From positions 1-64,000 of the forward strand of contig CAVSFO010000004.1 of the NCBI GenBank assembly GCA_963727245.1: a DNA stretch of 64,000 nucleotides, read 5' to 3'. The notes under the pieces were generated by a model. That model was not told the DNA's origin and did not search any database. It saw only the letters and a list, made by a program, of their open reading frames with translations. The translations under genes and the position numbers were made by a program. This document shows positions 43,422 through 56,858 of this stretch, one piece after another (position 1 is the stretch's first letter; each line of letters begins with the position of its first letter). Origin of the DNA: JBKQVT01 sp963727245. GTDB lineage: Bacteria; Planctomycetota; Planctomycetia; Pirellulales; Thermoguttaceae.

Positions 43422-46400
43422 ATGAGCAGCAAGGGGGGCTTGTCGGTCGGGGCCGTTGTCGTCGCTTTGGGGTGGGGATTGCTCCTGTCGGCGCCGACGA
43501 CGCAGGCGACGACGTATTACTGGACCACCGCGACCGGCGGCATTTACGCGGGCAACGGCACCTGGTCGACCACGGCGGCCTATTGGTACAACTCCACAGC
43601 CGGCGGCTCCCCGGACGTGGCTTGGACGAATTCCGCCGCCAACAGCGCCGACTTCTATGCCAACTCCGGGAGCAACGGTTCCACCATCACCGTCAGCGGC
43701 TCGGTGGTGGTCGACAACATCACCTTCGCCGGCAGCGGTTACACCCTCGCCGGCGGCACGCTGAGCCTCCAAAACGGCAGCGACATCACCGCCAACCGGA
43801 ACGCCATCATCGGCTCGGACATCAGCAGCGGCACGATAACGAGCAACGGCGCCGCCACCCTGATCCTGACCGGCAGCAACACCTATACCGGCCTGACGAC
43901 CATCAGCGGCGGCACCCTGCAATTGGGAAACGGCGGCACGTCCGGATCGATCAACTCCACCACCATCGCCGACAACAGTGTCCTGGCCGTCAATCACTCG
44001 AACACCTTTACCCTCTCAGCCGCCGTCACCGGCACCGGCAGCCTGATCCAAGCCGGCACCAACACCGCCAGCGACACCCTGATCCTGACCGGCAACGACA
44101 CCTACAGCGGCGCGACGACCATCAACGCCGGCACCTTGCAGGTGGGAAGCGGCGGCACGGCCGGCGCTGAGCGGCGGCGGCAACGTCAGCGACGGCGGCG
44201 TATTGGCCTTCGATAATTCGGGCACGACGACGTTCGCGTCCGCCGTCAGCGGCGCCGGCAGCCTGCGTCAAATGACCGGCAACCTGGTCCTGACCGGCGC
44301 CAACACCTATAAGGGCGGCACCACGGTGGGCGGCGGCGTCCTCCAATTCAGCGCGGATAGCGCCGTTCCCGGCACGGGGACCATCACCATCAACAGCGGG
44401 GGCGCCCTGGCCCTGGATTCGGCCGGGAACTACAGCACCGTGACCGGCTGGCTCGATAGCGGCTTGATCGCCCCCTCGTCCGCCGGCACCTTGGCACTGG
44501 TTGCCAACGATTCCGAGACGATCAACATCAGCGGCTACGCCGGCCTGAGCCTGGGGACCATCGGCAGCGTCACCTTCAGCGGCGCCCTCGTGCCCGGCGG
44601 CGCCACCTATAACCTGGGTGGCGGCGGTGGAACGCTCACCTTCGCCCCTGCAATGGCGGACAGCCAGAGCGGCTCCATGGGCCTCAATGTCAGCGGGCCG
44701 GGGACCGTGGTCCTCACGGGCAGCAACACCTATAGCGGGCCGACCAGAATCACCGCCGGCACCCTGCAAATGGGCGTCGCCGTCGGGCCGCCCTCCGCCC
44801 CGCCGTCCAGCGTGCTGGAGTACGATTTCACGGGCCTGGGAACAACGGGCAACACCGTGCCCGGCGGAACCACGATTACCAATCTCGGCAGCGGCGGCAT
44901 TCTGGCCAACGGGACCATGGTGGGCAGCGCCGCCACGCTGGTCGCCGGCCCCAAAGGCAAGCAGGGCCTCGCCTTCAACACCTCGTACATCACAACGCCC
45001 TACTCTTCGGTGATCAACCTCAACACCTGGACCAACTCCGTTTGGGTGGACGTGAGCGGTTCGGCAGGCCAGACCGAGATCCTCAACGCGCGAAACCCCA
45101 CGGACAATCCGGGCGGCGCAAATTTTGGTTGCGACGAGTTCTACTACCCCAGCAGCGGCTCCTTCTACACCGAGATCGCCCCGGCCGGCGGCGGCTGGCT
45201 CAGCGCTCCCACCAATACGCTGGCGGCGCCGCTGAGCAACGGCTGGCACCTGATTACCACGACGATGACGACCGGGGCCGAGCAAATTTACGTGGACGGC
45301 GCCCTGATCGCCACCAACAACTTCAGCGGCACGCCCGCGCTGATGGTCGATGCGACGGACTCGCTGGGGGTCGGCGAGGGGGCGACGCTGCCGATGGCCG
45401 ACTTCAACCTGTTCAACACCGTGCTCACGGCGGCCCAGGTGCAAACGATGTACTACGGCGGCATACTCAACGGCTTCGGCGGCCTGCCGGCCACGACTCC
45501 GCTGCGGCTGGCCGGCGGCGCGGTCTTCGACCTGAACGGCATCAGCCAGACGGTGGCCTCGCTGGCCGATGACAGCCCCGGCGCCGCCGGCACGGTGACC
45601 AACAACGGCGCCCTGGCGGCCGTTCTCACCTTGGCGCCGACGGGCGGATCGGCCACCTTCAGCGGCGCCATCCAGGACTCCGCCGCCCCGCTGAGTTTGA
45701 CCCTCGACGGCTCGGGCACCCAGATTCTCGCCGGCAGCAACACCTATAGCGGCGCGACCACGATCAGCGCCGGCACCCTGCAGATCGGCACCGGCGGCGG
45801 CGCCGGCTCGATCAACGGCACCAGCGGCGTGGTCGACAACGGCGTTCTGGCCTTCAGTCGCTCGGGCACGGTGACCTTTATGCCGTCCATTAGCGGCGGC
45901 GGCGGCGTGACTCAAATGGGCCCCGGCGTGCTGCTCCTTACCGGCGCCAACACCTACACCGGCCCGACGTGCGTCAGCGGCGGCACACTCCAGGACATGC
46001 CCCGCGGGCTGTTGGTCCACTTCACCATGGACGGCACGCTGGGGACCATCAGCAACAATGCTACGATTACCGATTCCAGCGGCTATGGCAACAACGGCAC
46101 CATGGTCGGCAGCGGGGCAAGCCGTGTCGGCGGGAAGTTCAACCAGGGCATTCAATTGACCGCCAGCCCGTACATCTCGGTCCCGAACTCCACCTCGATG
46201 CAGGTCAACCAGTGGACCACCAACGTCTGGATCAATGGCGGCACCGGCTGGCTCTACAGCAATCGTTACCCCACGGGGGGCCACGATTCGTACGGCGGCG
46301 ACGAGAGCTACGATGGGACGACGATTTCGCTGGACATCGCCAACGCGAACGGTTATTGGTACGCCAGCGGGCTGACCAACACCGTCGGCGCGCTCAGCGG

Positions 46401-49400
46401 CTGGACCATGGTCACCACAACGGTCAGCAGCGCAAGCTGGCAGATCTACCTCGACGGCGCGCTGAGCGCCTCGGGAACCTTTGCCGCCGGGGGCGCGCGC
46501 CGATATTTATCGAGCCGTTCGCGAGCCAGTTGACCGTCGGCGTCGAGGGGGGCAGCAGCTATACCGGCTCGTTGGACGACTTCAGCCTCTACGGCAGCGT
46601 GCTTACGCCCGCCCAGATCGCCGCCTTGTACGCGGGCCCGGCGCCGTATTTCAGCGGGGCTTTGCCCGGCAATAGCCCCGTGCAGATTGCCGGCGGCGCG
46701 GTCTATGACCTCGCCGGCGCGCCGAAATCCTCGGCTCGCTGTCCGATCTCAACGGCGGCGGCGGCAAGGTCACCGACAGCGTCACCGGCGCGCTGACGCT
46801 CACCTTGGCGCCGACCGGTTCGTCGAGCTTCAGCGGCGTCATCCAAAACGGCGCGGGCACAGTCTCGCTGCTGCTGGCCGGCAGCGGGACGCAGATCCTT
46901 GCCGGCAGCAACACCTACAGCGGCGGCACAACGATCCAAAGCGGCGTGCTCTCGATCAGCAACGATTACAACCTGGGCGCCTCCACCGGCCCGCTGGCCA
47001 TCGCCGGCGGCACCTTGCAGTCGGCCGGCGCCGTGACGTTGAATTCCCAGCGGGCCGTGACCGTCGGGGTGGGCGCCGGTATCAACGTGGTCTCCGGCAC
47101 CTTGATCTATGGCGGCGCCATCGCCAACGCGGGAGACGTGGCCGGCACCCTGACCAAGACCAGCAGCGGCGTGCTGCAGCTCGACGGCAACAACACCTAT
47201 ACCGGCGCAACGGCTGTCAACGTCGGCACCTTGGCCGGCGCCGGCACCCTGGCCAGCACGGTCACGGTCAATGCCCTGGCGCAAATCGCCCCGGGCGATA
47301 ATGTCTCCGGCAACTTCGGCGGCGTCGGCACCCTGAGCCTCGGGGGACTGACCCTCAGCAGCAGTGCCGTGGCCGACTTCGACCTCGGCACCCACAGCGA
47401 CCTGTTGGCGGTTTCCGGCGCCCTGGTGCTCGATGGCGCCACGCTCAACGTCGAGAACTCCGGCGGCCTGAGCGCCGGAACCTATGACCTCATCAGCTAC
47501 GGCAGCCTCCCCGGCGGCTTCAACGCGGCAAGCTCGCTGTTGCTCGGCAGCCTGCCCACGGGCTTTTTTGCCACGATCGTCAACAACTCCAGCACGAAGC
47601 AGATCGATCTGGACGTCATTGCGGTGAAGACGTGGACCGGCGTCCACAGCTCGGCCTGGGACACCACGACGGCGAACTGGAGCGTATCGGGCAGCGCGGC
47701 GACCTACAACAGCGGCGATCCGGTCGTTTTCGGCGACACCGCCAGCACCGGCAGCGTGAGCGTCGCCGGCACGGTGGCCCCGCTCTCCTGGACGGTCGAC
47801 AACAATTCGCTGTCCTACACGTTCTCCGGCAGCGGCGCGATCGCCGGCGGCGTAGCGCTCGTCAAGGAGGGCAACGGCACGCTGGCCGTCAACATGGCCG
47901 GCAACACGTACAGCGGCGGCAGCAACCTCGCCGGCGGCGTCTTGCAGATCGGCGCCAGCAGCACGGTCTCCGGCGGCACGCTGGCCTCCGGGCCGTTTGG
48001 CAGCGGACCGCTGAACCTCAGCGGCGGCACCTTGCAGGACGGCGGCGCCAGCTACACCTTGGCCAACGCCGTGAACATCACCGGCAACGTCACCCTGGCC
48101 GGCGCCGGCAGCGGCGGCCTGACCCTGGGCCCGGAGGGCCTCTCGGCGCCCAACACCGTGACCATCACCGGCTCGCCGACGATCTACGTCACCGCGCCGA
48201 CCACCATCGCCGACCAGATCACGGGCGCCTTGGTCAAGGACGGCCCGGGCACGCTGACCCTCACCGCGGCGACGAACAGTCTCAGCGGCACAACGTTGGT
48301 CGACAACGGCTCGCTGGTGGGCACGCTGGCCAACCTTGCCACGCCGATCACGCTGGCCAACGGCGCCAACGTGACCTTCTACCAGGCTACGGCCGGAACG
48401 CTGACCGCGCCCGTCAACGGCGTCGGCTCGCTGGGCAACAGTGGCCCCGGGGTGCTGACTCTGGGAACCCTGCAACAGTATTCGGGGGCCACCAAGATCA
48501 GCAGCGGCACGTTGCAGCTCAGCGCGCCGGCGTATCAGCCGGCCCTCATGCACCTGGCGATGGACGGCGCCATCGGGCCCGTCAACAACGGCGATCCGAT
48601 CCCCGATGCCAGCGGCAGCGGCAACAACGGCAACATGATCGGCGGCGGGGCAAGCTATGTCCCCGGGCAGTTCGGCCAGGGGATCAATTTCACCGTCGGC
48701 CAATACGTTCAAGCCCCGCCCATCAACAACGGCGTCCTCGGTTCCTATACCGTGTCCCTCTGGATGGACATTACCGGCGGGAACAATTCCCAAGGCTGGC
48801 ACAGCATCTGCTCGACGCGCTCCGGCGCCGGCCCCAACACCGGTGCAATGCAGATCGCCTATGCGGATTCGGCCCAGGGCGGCCCCGGCATCTATATCGA
48901 AAACTGGACCAATCTGGGCTGGGGATTCTACGGCACCATACCTGCGCCCACGCTGACCACCGACGCCTGGCACCTGGTTACCGCCACGTTCCAGACCGGA
49001 TCGCTAAGCTTGTACGTGGACAGCAGCCTGGTCGCCAACGAGTCTTTCACAGGTCTCCAGGGTTTCTTCGGTTCCACCGCGATTCCGATCATGACCCCCG
49101 AGGACGAGCCTTTCCTGATAGGCTACAGCGGACTTGGTGGAGCCAATTTCAACGGCGCGATGGACGATTTCGATGTGTACGACGAGGCGCTGACGCCTGC
49201 CCAGATCGTGCAGTTGTATAATGTCGGGAATCCGCAGATCATCGTCGGCGGCAGTTTGCCCACCAATACTCCGGTGCAGATCGCCCACGGCGCGACCTTC
49301 GACCTGAACGGCCTGCCCCAGAGCGTCGACTCGCTGGCCAATCTCGCCGGCAACGGCGGCACGGTGACCACCACGGTCGCCGGCTCGGTCACCCTCACCC

Positions 49401-51481
49401 TGGCGCCGGCCGGCACGACGACCTTCAGCGGCGTCATCCAAGACGGCGCCGGACAGATTTCGGTGACCATGAGCGGCCCCGGCACGCAGGTCTTTGCCGG
49501 CAGCAACACCTACAGCGGCGCCACGACCGTTAACGGCGGCGTGCTGGAGATCGCCGGGTCCGGCGTCTATCGCGCCGGCTTCACCATCAACGGCGGCGGC
49601 ACCCTGGAGGTCGGCGGCCTGGGGGTGATCGACAACACCTCGCTCTCGGGCAGCGGCACGGTCCTGGTGGCCCCGGGCGGCTCGATGATCGCGCAAAACT
49701 TCGCCAGCACCGTGGTCGTTGCCGGCGGCACGCTCAGCGGGGCGCTCGGCGGCACGCCCGCCATCGGCAGCGTGTCGGTCTCCGCCGGCTCGGTTTCGCT
49801 CGCCAGCGGCCAAACGATCGCCGTGGGCAACGGCGGGCTGCTGATCGCCCCGGGCGCCGGCGCCACCGTCAACATGATCGGCGGCTTGCTCGTCCAGGGC
49901 GGCTTCGGCAGCGCCGCCAACTGGTGGGGCGGCTCGGTGAACGTCGGCGATCCCAGTGCCGGCGGTCCCGGCGGCGCCAGCTTCCCCGCCGTGCTGAATA
50001 TCAGCGGCGGCACCCTCCAGGCGGGCAACTGGGCCAACGGCAACGGCGGCGCCGGCCTGCAAGTCGGCGTCGGCGGCGCGGCCGGCGTTGTGAACCAATC
50101 CGGCGGCGTCGTGAACGTGGAAGGCTGGGATGCCTTCGCCGTGGGCGGAGCGATCTTCGGCCAGACGCCCGGCCAGGGAACCTATAACCTTTCGGGCGGC
50201 ACGCTGAACACCGGCTACTATGGCAACGGCTACACCGAGGTCGGCGTGGCCGGCGGCACGGGCGTAATGAAGGTTTCCGGCGGCGTGTGGAACATCTCCG
50301 CCGACGCCCCCGTCAGCCCCGGCCCCGGGGGCGGCCAGGGCGGAGCCAGCCTGCTGAACATCGGCAGCGGCAATGCCCCCGACGGCGATGCCGCCGGCAC
50401 CGGCAGCGTTGTGATCAGCGGCGGCCGGGTCAATGCCTTCGGCGGCATCACGGTCGGCGACGTTTACAGCCAGGGCGGCAGCGCGGGCTTGCTCAGCCTC
50501 CAGGGCGGCCTGCTCGATCTGACCAGCGGCTCCGCCGGCTATTTCGGCGGCATGATTCTCGTGGGCTCCGGCGGCACGCTGGTCGCCGGCAGCGGCACGC
50601 TGCAAAACGTCGCTCAGATCCTTGGCAATGCCACGATCAACGGGATGACGGCCAGCGGTCTGCCGATGCCGTTGACCGTGAGCGGCCCCGGGCTGCTCGT
50701 CCTGGCCGGCACCAACACCTACACCGGCGGCACGACGCTGACGGGCGGCACGCTTTCCATTACGAACTCCTCCGCCGTGGGCAGCGGCGGACTCAGCATC
50801 GGGCCGCAGGGCGTCTTCGATCTCAATGCCCAAAACTGCATCTTCCCCTCGTTGTCCGGCTCGGCCGGCGGCGTGCTGACCGACCTGAGCACGGTAGCCA
50901 CCGGCGTGACGACGCTGACGGTGAACAGTCCGCCGTCGGGCTCCTCGAACTACGGCGGGACGATCTGCGACGGCAGCAGCCGCACGCTTTCGCTGGTCGT
51001 ATCCGGATCGGGAATGCTGACACTGTCCGGCACCAGTACCTACAGCGGCGGCACGACGGTCAGCGGCGGCACGCTCGACTTCTCGACCCCCGAGTCCATG
51101 CCCAGCACCGGCGTCCTGGATATCCAGAGCGGCGGCGAAGTGGTGTTGGGGGTCTTGCTGGGGGATCTCGGCGGGGACAGCGAACCCGCCGCGGCCGATG
51201 TTGCTGCTGATGGCGCCAGCAACAGCAACACCAAGAGCGGCGAGGCCACGAGCGGCGACAGCGTTATCGAAGCGCTGCTGGCGCGGATCCGGGCTGAGCG
51301 GGTTGGCGGGTCGGCCGGTGGCACTGCTGTCGGATCGATGGGCAGCGCGACGGCTACCGGAATTGGCGCGGTGATTCTGGCGGTAAGTCCGGCCGTGCCC
51401 GAGCCCTCAACCTTCGTCCTGCTGGGCGTCGCCGCTATCGGGTTGTTCGGTTGGATGTGGCGGCGGCGGAAGCGGGCGTAG
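43422..51481 (+). CDS. Giant PEP-CTERM beta-repeat surface protein, three frameshifts
   Basis: If joined, about 2690 residues. A signal peptide (GGLSVGAVVVALGWGLLLSA) leads into autotransporter-type beta-strand repeats (LILTGSNTYTGLTTISGGTL, VVLTGSNTYSGPTRITAGTL, QILAGSNTYSGGTTIQSG) and three LamG-like domains near 44810-45450, 46005-46640 and 48540-49230. The end VPEPSTFVLLGVAAIGLFGW then MWRRRKRA is a PEP-CTERM signal. Frame changes near 44165, 46495 and 46735 split it; the family pattern continues across each. It lies 64 bp after the papain-type PEP-CTERM gene with no terminator seen, so both are probably one transcript. The likely role is a large surface adhesin or matrix component. Nested repeats make assembly errors likely here. 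Confidence 0.85.
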
Positions 51482-51643
51482 CTTTGGAACCAATCCAAGC
51501 CCCGGGTGTACGGTCAGGCTGCTGACCGGTGTTCCACGGGGATGCTCGGCAGTGGCTAGGTGAAGGCCAACCTAACGAAACCATCAATTCGCTCGACCAG
51601 CATACCCAACAGCCGCCTGCCCCAGCGAGCCGAGATGGGGCGA

Positions 51644-54600
51644 TCACTCGACATCGCCCCAGGCGGCAGCTTCTTCGCTGGGCGGATGGCGGCGAAGCAC
51701 GCTGTAGAGCACGGGCGTCAGGTAGCGATTCAAGGCCAGCGCCGTAATCATGCCGCCGATGACCACGATGGCCAACGGACGCTGGCTTTGCGCGCCGATC
51801 CGCGTGGACAGGGCCGCCGGCATCAGTCCGAAGATCGCGGTCAGGGCGGTCATCATGATGGGCCGCAAGCGGAGCCCCGAGCCGTAGACAACCGCCTCCT
51901 CCAGCGGTTTGCCTTCCAATCGCGCGCGGTGGAATGAAGACACCTGCAAGATGGCATCCATCACCGCCACGCCGAAAATGGAGATGAATCCCACCGCGGC
52001 GGAGACGCTGAAATTGGTCTGCGTCAACAGCAGCGCCCACACGCCGCCGCAGGCCAGGGCCACGACATTGGAGAGCACGATCAGCACGTCGATCAGCGAG
52101 CCGAACGCCATGTAGAGCAACACGGCCACCAGGGCCACGGCCAGGGGGATGACGATCCGCATGCGCGATTCGGCCTGCTCCATCTCTTGGAATTCGCCGC
52201 CCCAGGAGAGCCGGCAGGGGGCGTGCACCAGGACCTTGGTGGCCTGTTTGGCCTCGGCCACGGCGCCGGCCAGGTCGCGGTCGTGGATGTCGAACTTGAC
52301 GACGATCAGCCGTTCTCCCTGCTCGCGGCAGATGTCCGAGGCTCCCCGCTGGAGGAACGAGCCGTGCTCATCAAACCGGCCGTCCGGGCCAAGGGGCGTG
52401 AGCAGGTCGCGCAGCCGGCGGCGCGGCGTGCGGCTGAGGTCGTTCATGGCGGCGTTGGAACTCGAACCGGTCAGCGGCGGCAGCGCGGCGCTGGTGCCGG
52501 TGGGCGAAGGGCCGCTGGTGGGGCCGCTGACGGGCGTACTGCCCTGTCCGCTGGACTGGCTGTTGACCACCGTGTTCTTGCCGACCTCGACGGGGATGTC
52601 GAGGATCGCGTCCAGGTTCGAGCGCAGCGCGCGGGGTAGCGCAAGGTGATGTCGAAGCTCCGTTCGCCCTCGATCATCTGGCTGAAGGCCTTGCCGCCGA
52701 CGGCCGTATCGACCACCGCCTGCACGTCGCTGACATTGAGATTCCACCGCGCGCACTTGTCGCGGTCCACCGGCAGGTTCAGGTTCGACTGGCCCAGGAC
52801 GTGGAAGGCGCCGACGTTCTCCAGGCCGCGGATCTTCTGCAGCGCGCGGACGATGCGGTCGGCGGTGTTTTCCAGCTCCTGCAAGTCGGGTCCGATGATC
52901 GTCACGGAGTTGTTGCCTTGGCGGCCGCCGGAGAGCGTTTCGTTGACGTTGTTGCGGATGTTCTGCGAGAAGTTCCAGTCCACCGCCACCAGCGTGTGCG
53001 CGATCTCGCGATTCAGGGCGTCGACCAGTTCGTCCTTGCTGCGGGGGCGGGTCTGGCCGGGGGGAATCGGCCACTGGTCGTGCGGCTTCAGCGGCACGTA
53101 GCTTTCCGTGCCGAAGAAGCCCGACGGATCGGTGCCGTCGTCGGGACGGCCGACCTCGCTGATCATTTGTTCGCACTCCGGGTAGCGCTCGACGATGCTG
53201 CGCATGATTTTCACCCCGTGGCACACCTCGTCCAGCGAGGTTTTCAGCGGGAAGGTGCCGGCGATCCAGATGTTGCCCTCCTCGAGCTCGGGCAGGAACT
53301 CGCGGCCTAGCATGGGGACCACCGCGGCGGTCGCCGCCACGATCAGCGCGAACACCGCCAGCGTGAGCACGCGATTCCGCAGGCAGCGGTCCAACTGCCG
53401 CAGATAGGCAGCCTGCAGCGTGCGCACCAGCCAGTTGTCGGGCCGGGGCTTGACGTTTGACAGCAACAGCTCGCAGAGCACGGGCGAAAGGACCAGCGCC
53501 AACAACAGGGCCCCGGCCAGGGCGAAGGCGTAGGTGTCGGCCATGGGGCCGAAGATCTGTCCTTCCGGCCCAGCCATGGTGAACAGCGGCAGGAAGGCGC
53601 ACACCATCACGGCCGTGGAAAACGCCAGGCTCCGCTGCACTTCGCCCGAGGCACGGAGAATCCGCTGATCGATGGGCAGATGGGCATCCACGCCGCTGCT
53701 CAGGTGGCGGTAGATGTTCTCCACCATGATCACCGAGGAGTCGACGATGATGCCGAAGTCGACCGCGCCGATGGAGAGCAGATTGGCCGACTTGCCGCGC
53801 AGGAAGAGCACGGCCACGGCAAACAGCAGCGCCAGCGGCACGTTGATGGCCACGATCAGCGCGGTGCGGACGTTGCTGAGGAACAGCAGCAGCACCACCG
53901 TGACCAGGGCCATGCCGGCCAGCAGGTTTTCCTGAACGGTGGCGGTGGTGACACCGATCAGCTCGGTGCGGTCGTAATAGGGCTCGATCTTCACGCCCGG
54001 CAGCAGGCGGCCGGGGATTTCGTGGAGTTGCTTGACCAGGGCGTGGATGTCGTCCAGGGCGGGCAGCGATTGATCGCCCTTGCGCAGCAGCACGATGCCC
54101 TCAACGACTTCGTCCTCGTCGTGCCAGACGCGGCGGCCTTGGGCATCGAGCACTTCGCGTCCCTGAGCGTCGCGCAGCGGAAAGGCCCGCATCACGTGGC
54201 CGAGGCGCGTCTGGCAGCCCATCACCACGCCCTCTTTGCCCGGCGGCGAACCGGCCCGCAGCGGTCCCCCTTCGACCACGTCGTTGACGCGAACCGGGAC
54301 GTTGTTGGTGGCGCTGAGCACGATCTGGCGGATCTCGCGGATGCGGCGTTCTTCCTCGGCCCGGAGGTAGTTGCGTGCGGCGACGGGGTCTTTCATGCCC
54401 ATCGCGGTTTCCATGGGGTCTTGCCCCATCCCCAACATCCCCAGGGAGCGGACGACGTGGGCGGCGCCGCCCTCGACGATGTAGTCGCCCCCGACGTTGG
54501 AATTGTTCGAGGCGATCGCGTCCTTGAGTTGCTGGAGGGTGATGCCGTAGCGCTGCATCCGCGCCGGGTCGGGATGGATCTCGTAGCGTTTCACGGTCCC

Positions 54601-55149
54601 GCCGAAGCTGGTCACGTCGACCACCCGCGGCAGGCGGCGAAACAGCTTCTCCAGCGTCATGTCCTGCAGCGACTTGAGGTCGTTGGGATCGTAGATGTCG
54701 CGTCCCGCGGAGTCCTTGGGGCCCACCAGCACGTAGCGGAAGATCTCGCCGGTGGGCGACCGGGGGGAGATATCCGGGGTGACTCCGGCCGGCAGGTCGG
54801 CCAATCTCAGACGGTTGAGCACTTCCTGCCGGGCCGCGGCCGGATCGACGCCGTATTCGAACTGGTTGCTGACATAGCACAACTCGAACAACGACTGCGT
54901 GCGGGTGATGGCCAGCCCGGGCATTCCCGCCAGCGCCACTTCCAGCGGGATGGTCACCTGCCGCTCGACCTCCTCGGCCGAGGCGCCGGGATAGCGGGCC
55001 ACCACTTCCACGACGGCCGGCGCCGGATCGGGATAGGCCTCGACGTTCACCTTGCGAAAGGCGTAGAGGCCATAGCCCAACAGCCCGGCGGCCAGCAGGA
55101 TCACCACCAGCCGGCTGTGGAGGGCCCAACGAACCAGACGATTGATCAT
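51644..55149 (-). CDS. Heavy-metal RND efflux pump (CusA/CzcA-like), one frameshift
   Basis: About 1169 codons. The N-terminus is a membrane helix (RLVVILLAAGLLGYGLYAFR) followed by the RND porter pattern YPGASAEEVERQVTIPLEVA. The HME-type TM4 motif is SIGAVDFGIIVDSSVIMVEN, whose aspartates carry the proton relay. ATVQENLLAGMALVTVVLLL and the C-terminal MMTALTAIFGLMPAALSTRI are also seen. A C run of five is reduced to four at 52632-52635 (GGGG on the plus strand), which splits the gene; restoring it gives RYPRALRSNLDAI. The gene starts two bases after the membrane-fusion gene ends, so they are coupled. The pump expels metal cations across the envelope together with the CusB-like and TolC-like proteins. 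Metal specificity cannot be told from sequence here. Confidence 0.9.
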
Positions 55150-55151
55150 CG

Positions 55152-56522
55152 CTACCTCGGATCTTTTGCGGGTGCGCCGGCGTCTTGCTGGAGATCGTCG
55201 AGGCAGGCGGCCAACTGGACGACCCGCGAGACGACCACTTGCTCGCCCGCCGCCAGCGGCTCCATCCCCCGACGCTTCTCCTCGGGCGTGGGCTGGCTGC
55301 GGATGCACACCTTGTCGCCCTGGCGGCGGGTAACGGCGACGCTGCGGCGGACGTACGTCGATTTGTCCTCCGATTGCACGAAGACGAAAGTGTGGTCGCT
55401 CTCTTCGCCCAGGGCCGACGCGGGAACCACCACTTCGCCCGGCGGCGACGGAATCTCCAACCGCGTGCTGACGAACTGCCCCACGCGAAGTTTGCCGTCG
55501 GGGTTATCGACCCAGCCCATCACCAGGGCCGTGTGCTGGTTGGGATCGATGATGCAGCCCACCTGGTCGAAACGGCCGATCCGCGTGGTCGCGTCGCTGC
55601 CGGAGCCGACGGTCACCGACCACGCCCGCTGGCTCGCAGGCAGCGAATCGAGCGTGGGCAGGTCTTCTTCATAGGCGTGGGCCAGCACTCCCAGCCGCGA
55701 AAGGTCGGCGACCTTGAACAGGTCGCTCGCGGTGTCGACCAGCTCGCCGAGGACAACGTTGCGCTCGATGATCACGCCATCCAGCGGCGCGACCACGTCG
55801 AGGCGAGCCCACTGCTGGACGAGCTCCTGGGGGGCGGGCATTTTTTCGCGGATCAAGCGGGCGGCCTCGGCCCGCACCTCGTCGATTTCCTCCTTGGAAA
55901 GTCGCCAGCTTTGCAGGGTCCGCAAGGACTTGGAGACCGCGATCCGATCGGCTTCGACCTTGCGCCGGGCCTCGCGGAGGGTGCGGTCGGGAATGGCCCC
56001 TTCGGCGGCGGCCTCGCTGAGCCGCTGCAGGCTCTCCTCATCGAGGTGCAATTGCGACAGGCCGTCGACCAACTCGCTCTTCTTTTCGCCCAGGTCTTGG
56101 CTCCAGATCACCGCCAAGACCTGTCCCTTGCGGACATGTTGCCCGAAGGCGACCGCCCGCGACCCGTTGCCCGCCTTGCCCAACTCGACGACCTCGCCGG
56201 GAAAGCGGGCGTGGACGTGCGCCAGCCGATCGGAATCCAGAATCAGCGAGCCCGAAAGCTCCAACGTGCTTGGCACGGTCGATGGCCGGGCCGGCGCGGT
56301 CTGCACTTCCAGCCGCTTGGCGATGTCCGCAGGCAAGGCCAACGCGTCCTTCTTCCCGGTTAATTCGGGCGCGGTGGCCGGCGATGCGTTGGCCGCGACC
56401 GGCGTCGTGATGCCCGCCCACCAGGACGCCAGGTTCGCGCGATGCGCGATCCCCGCGCCAACCGCCGCCACCAGCACCACGACCGGCACGGTGACCTTCA
56501 ATCCGCGAGAGACGGATGTCAT
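55152..56522 (-). CDS. RND membrane-fusion protein (CusB/CzcB-like)
   Basis: A 456-residue intact HlyD-family protein. The N-terminal anchor is GLKVTVPVVVLVAAVGAGIA. The barrel-sandwich/lipoyl parts are LAHVHARFPGEVVELGKAGN with AFGQHVRKGQVLAVIWSQDL on one side and ARLDVVAPLDGVIIERNVVL on the other, around a helical hairpin (about 190-270). The beta-barrel region is GQFVSTRLEIPSPPGEVVVP. AAGGAGAG precedes the ATG at 56522; the track-length reading to 56609 has no site. It links the inner-membrane pump to the outer-membrane channel. No N-terminal Met-rich metal site is seen. Confidence 0.9.
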   Translation of the reverse strand: MTSVSRGLKVTVPVVVLVAAVGAGIAHRANLASWWAGITTPVAANASPATAPELTGKKDALALPADIAKRLEVQTAPARPSTVPSTLELSGSLILDSDRLAHVHARFPGEVVELGKAGNGSRAVAFGQHVRKGQVLAVIWSQDLGEKKSELVDGLSQLHLDEESLQRLSEAAAEGAIPDRTLREARRKVEADRIAVSKSLRTLQSWRLSKEEIDEVRAEAARLIREKMPAPQELVQQWARLDVVAPLDGVIIERNVVLGELVDTASDLFKVADLSRLGVLAHAYEEDLPTLDSLPASQRAWSVTVGSGSDATTRIGRFDQVGCIIDPNQHTALVMGWVDNPDGKLRVGQFVSTRLEIPSPPGEVVVPASALGEESDHTFVFVQSEDKSTYVRRSVAVTRRQGDKVCIRSQPTPEEKRRGMEPLAAGEQVVVSRVVQLAACLDDLQQDAGAPAKDPR

Positions 56523-56858
56523 CGACACTCTCCTTCGTTTTCTGGATGATGTAGCTCGAATCCGGCCAAGGCGGAACGAGGATCGAGGCTCTGCGATAGA
56601 ATCGATCACGTAGGCCAGCCGCTTCAGGCCGTCGCGACGGCCGAGAAATACCGACCGGCATGAAAACCTGGCTCCGGTACTTGTCTAGGCGACGTACCGT
56701 AAGTGCCTCATCAACACGGAACGAGCTTCCGGTGAGGCAGCGGGCCAGTCCAGCGCTACAGGGTCTGCCAACGGGATACGTGCCACGCATTCATGCAGCA
56801 CGTGTTGTCGCCTCGTGCCAGCCTGCGCAAGCTCGTTGGGCGACTACCCCGAGGCAAC
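56523..56858. other. Gap between the small metal-associated gene and the membrane-fusion gene
   Basis: About 340 bp with no supported ORF. It may be a long untranslated spacer in the same transcript. No hairpin or second promoter was recognised. Confidence 0.35.

Noticed and set aside
40600..51100. Repeated DNA units that could suggest a CRISPR array or tandem satellite
   Set aside because: The units are imperfect, irregularly spaced and in frame with beta-strand protein repeats.
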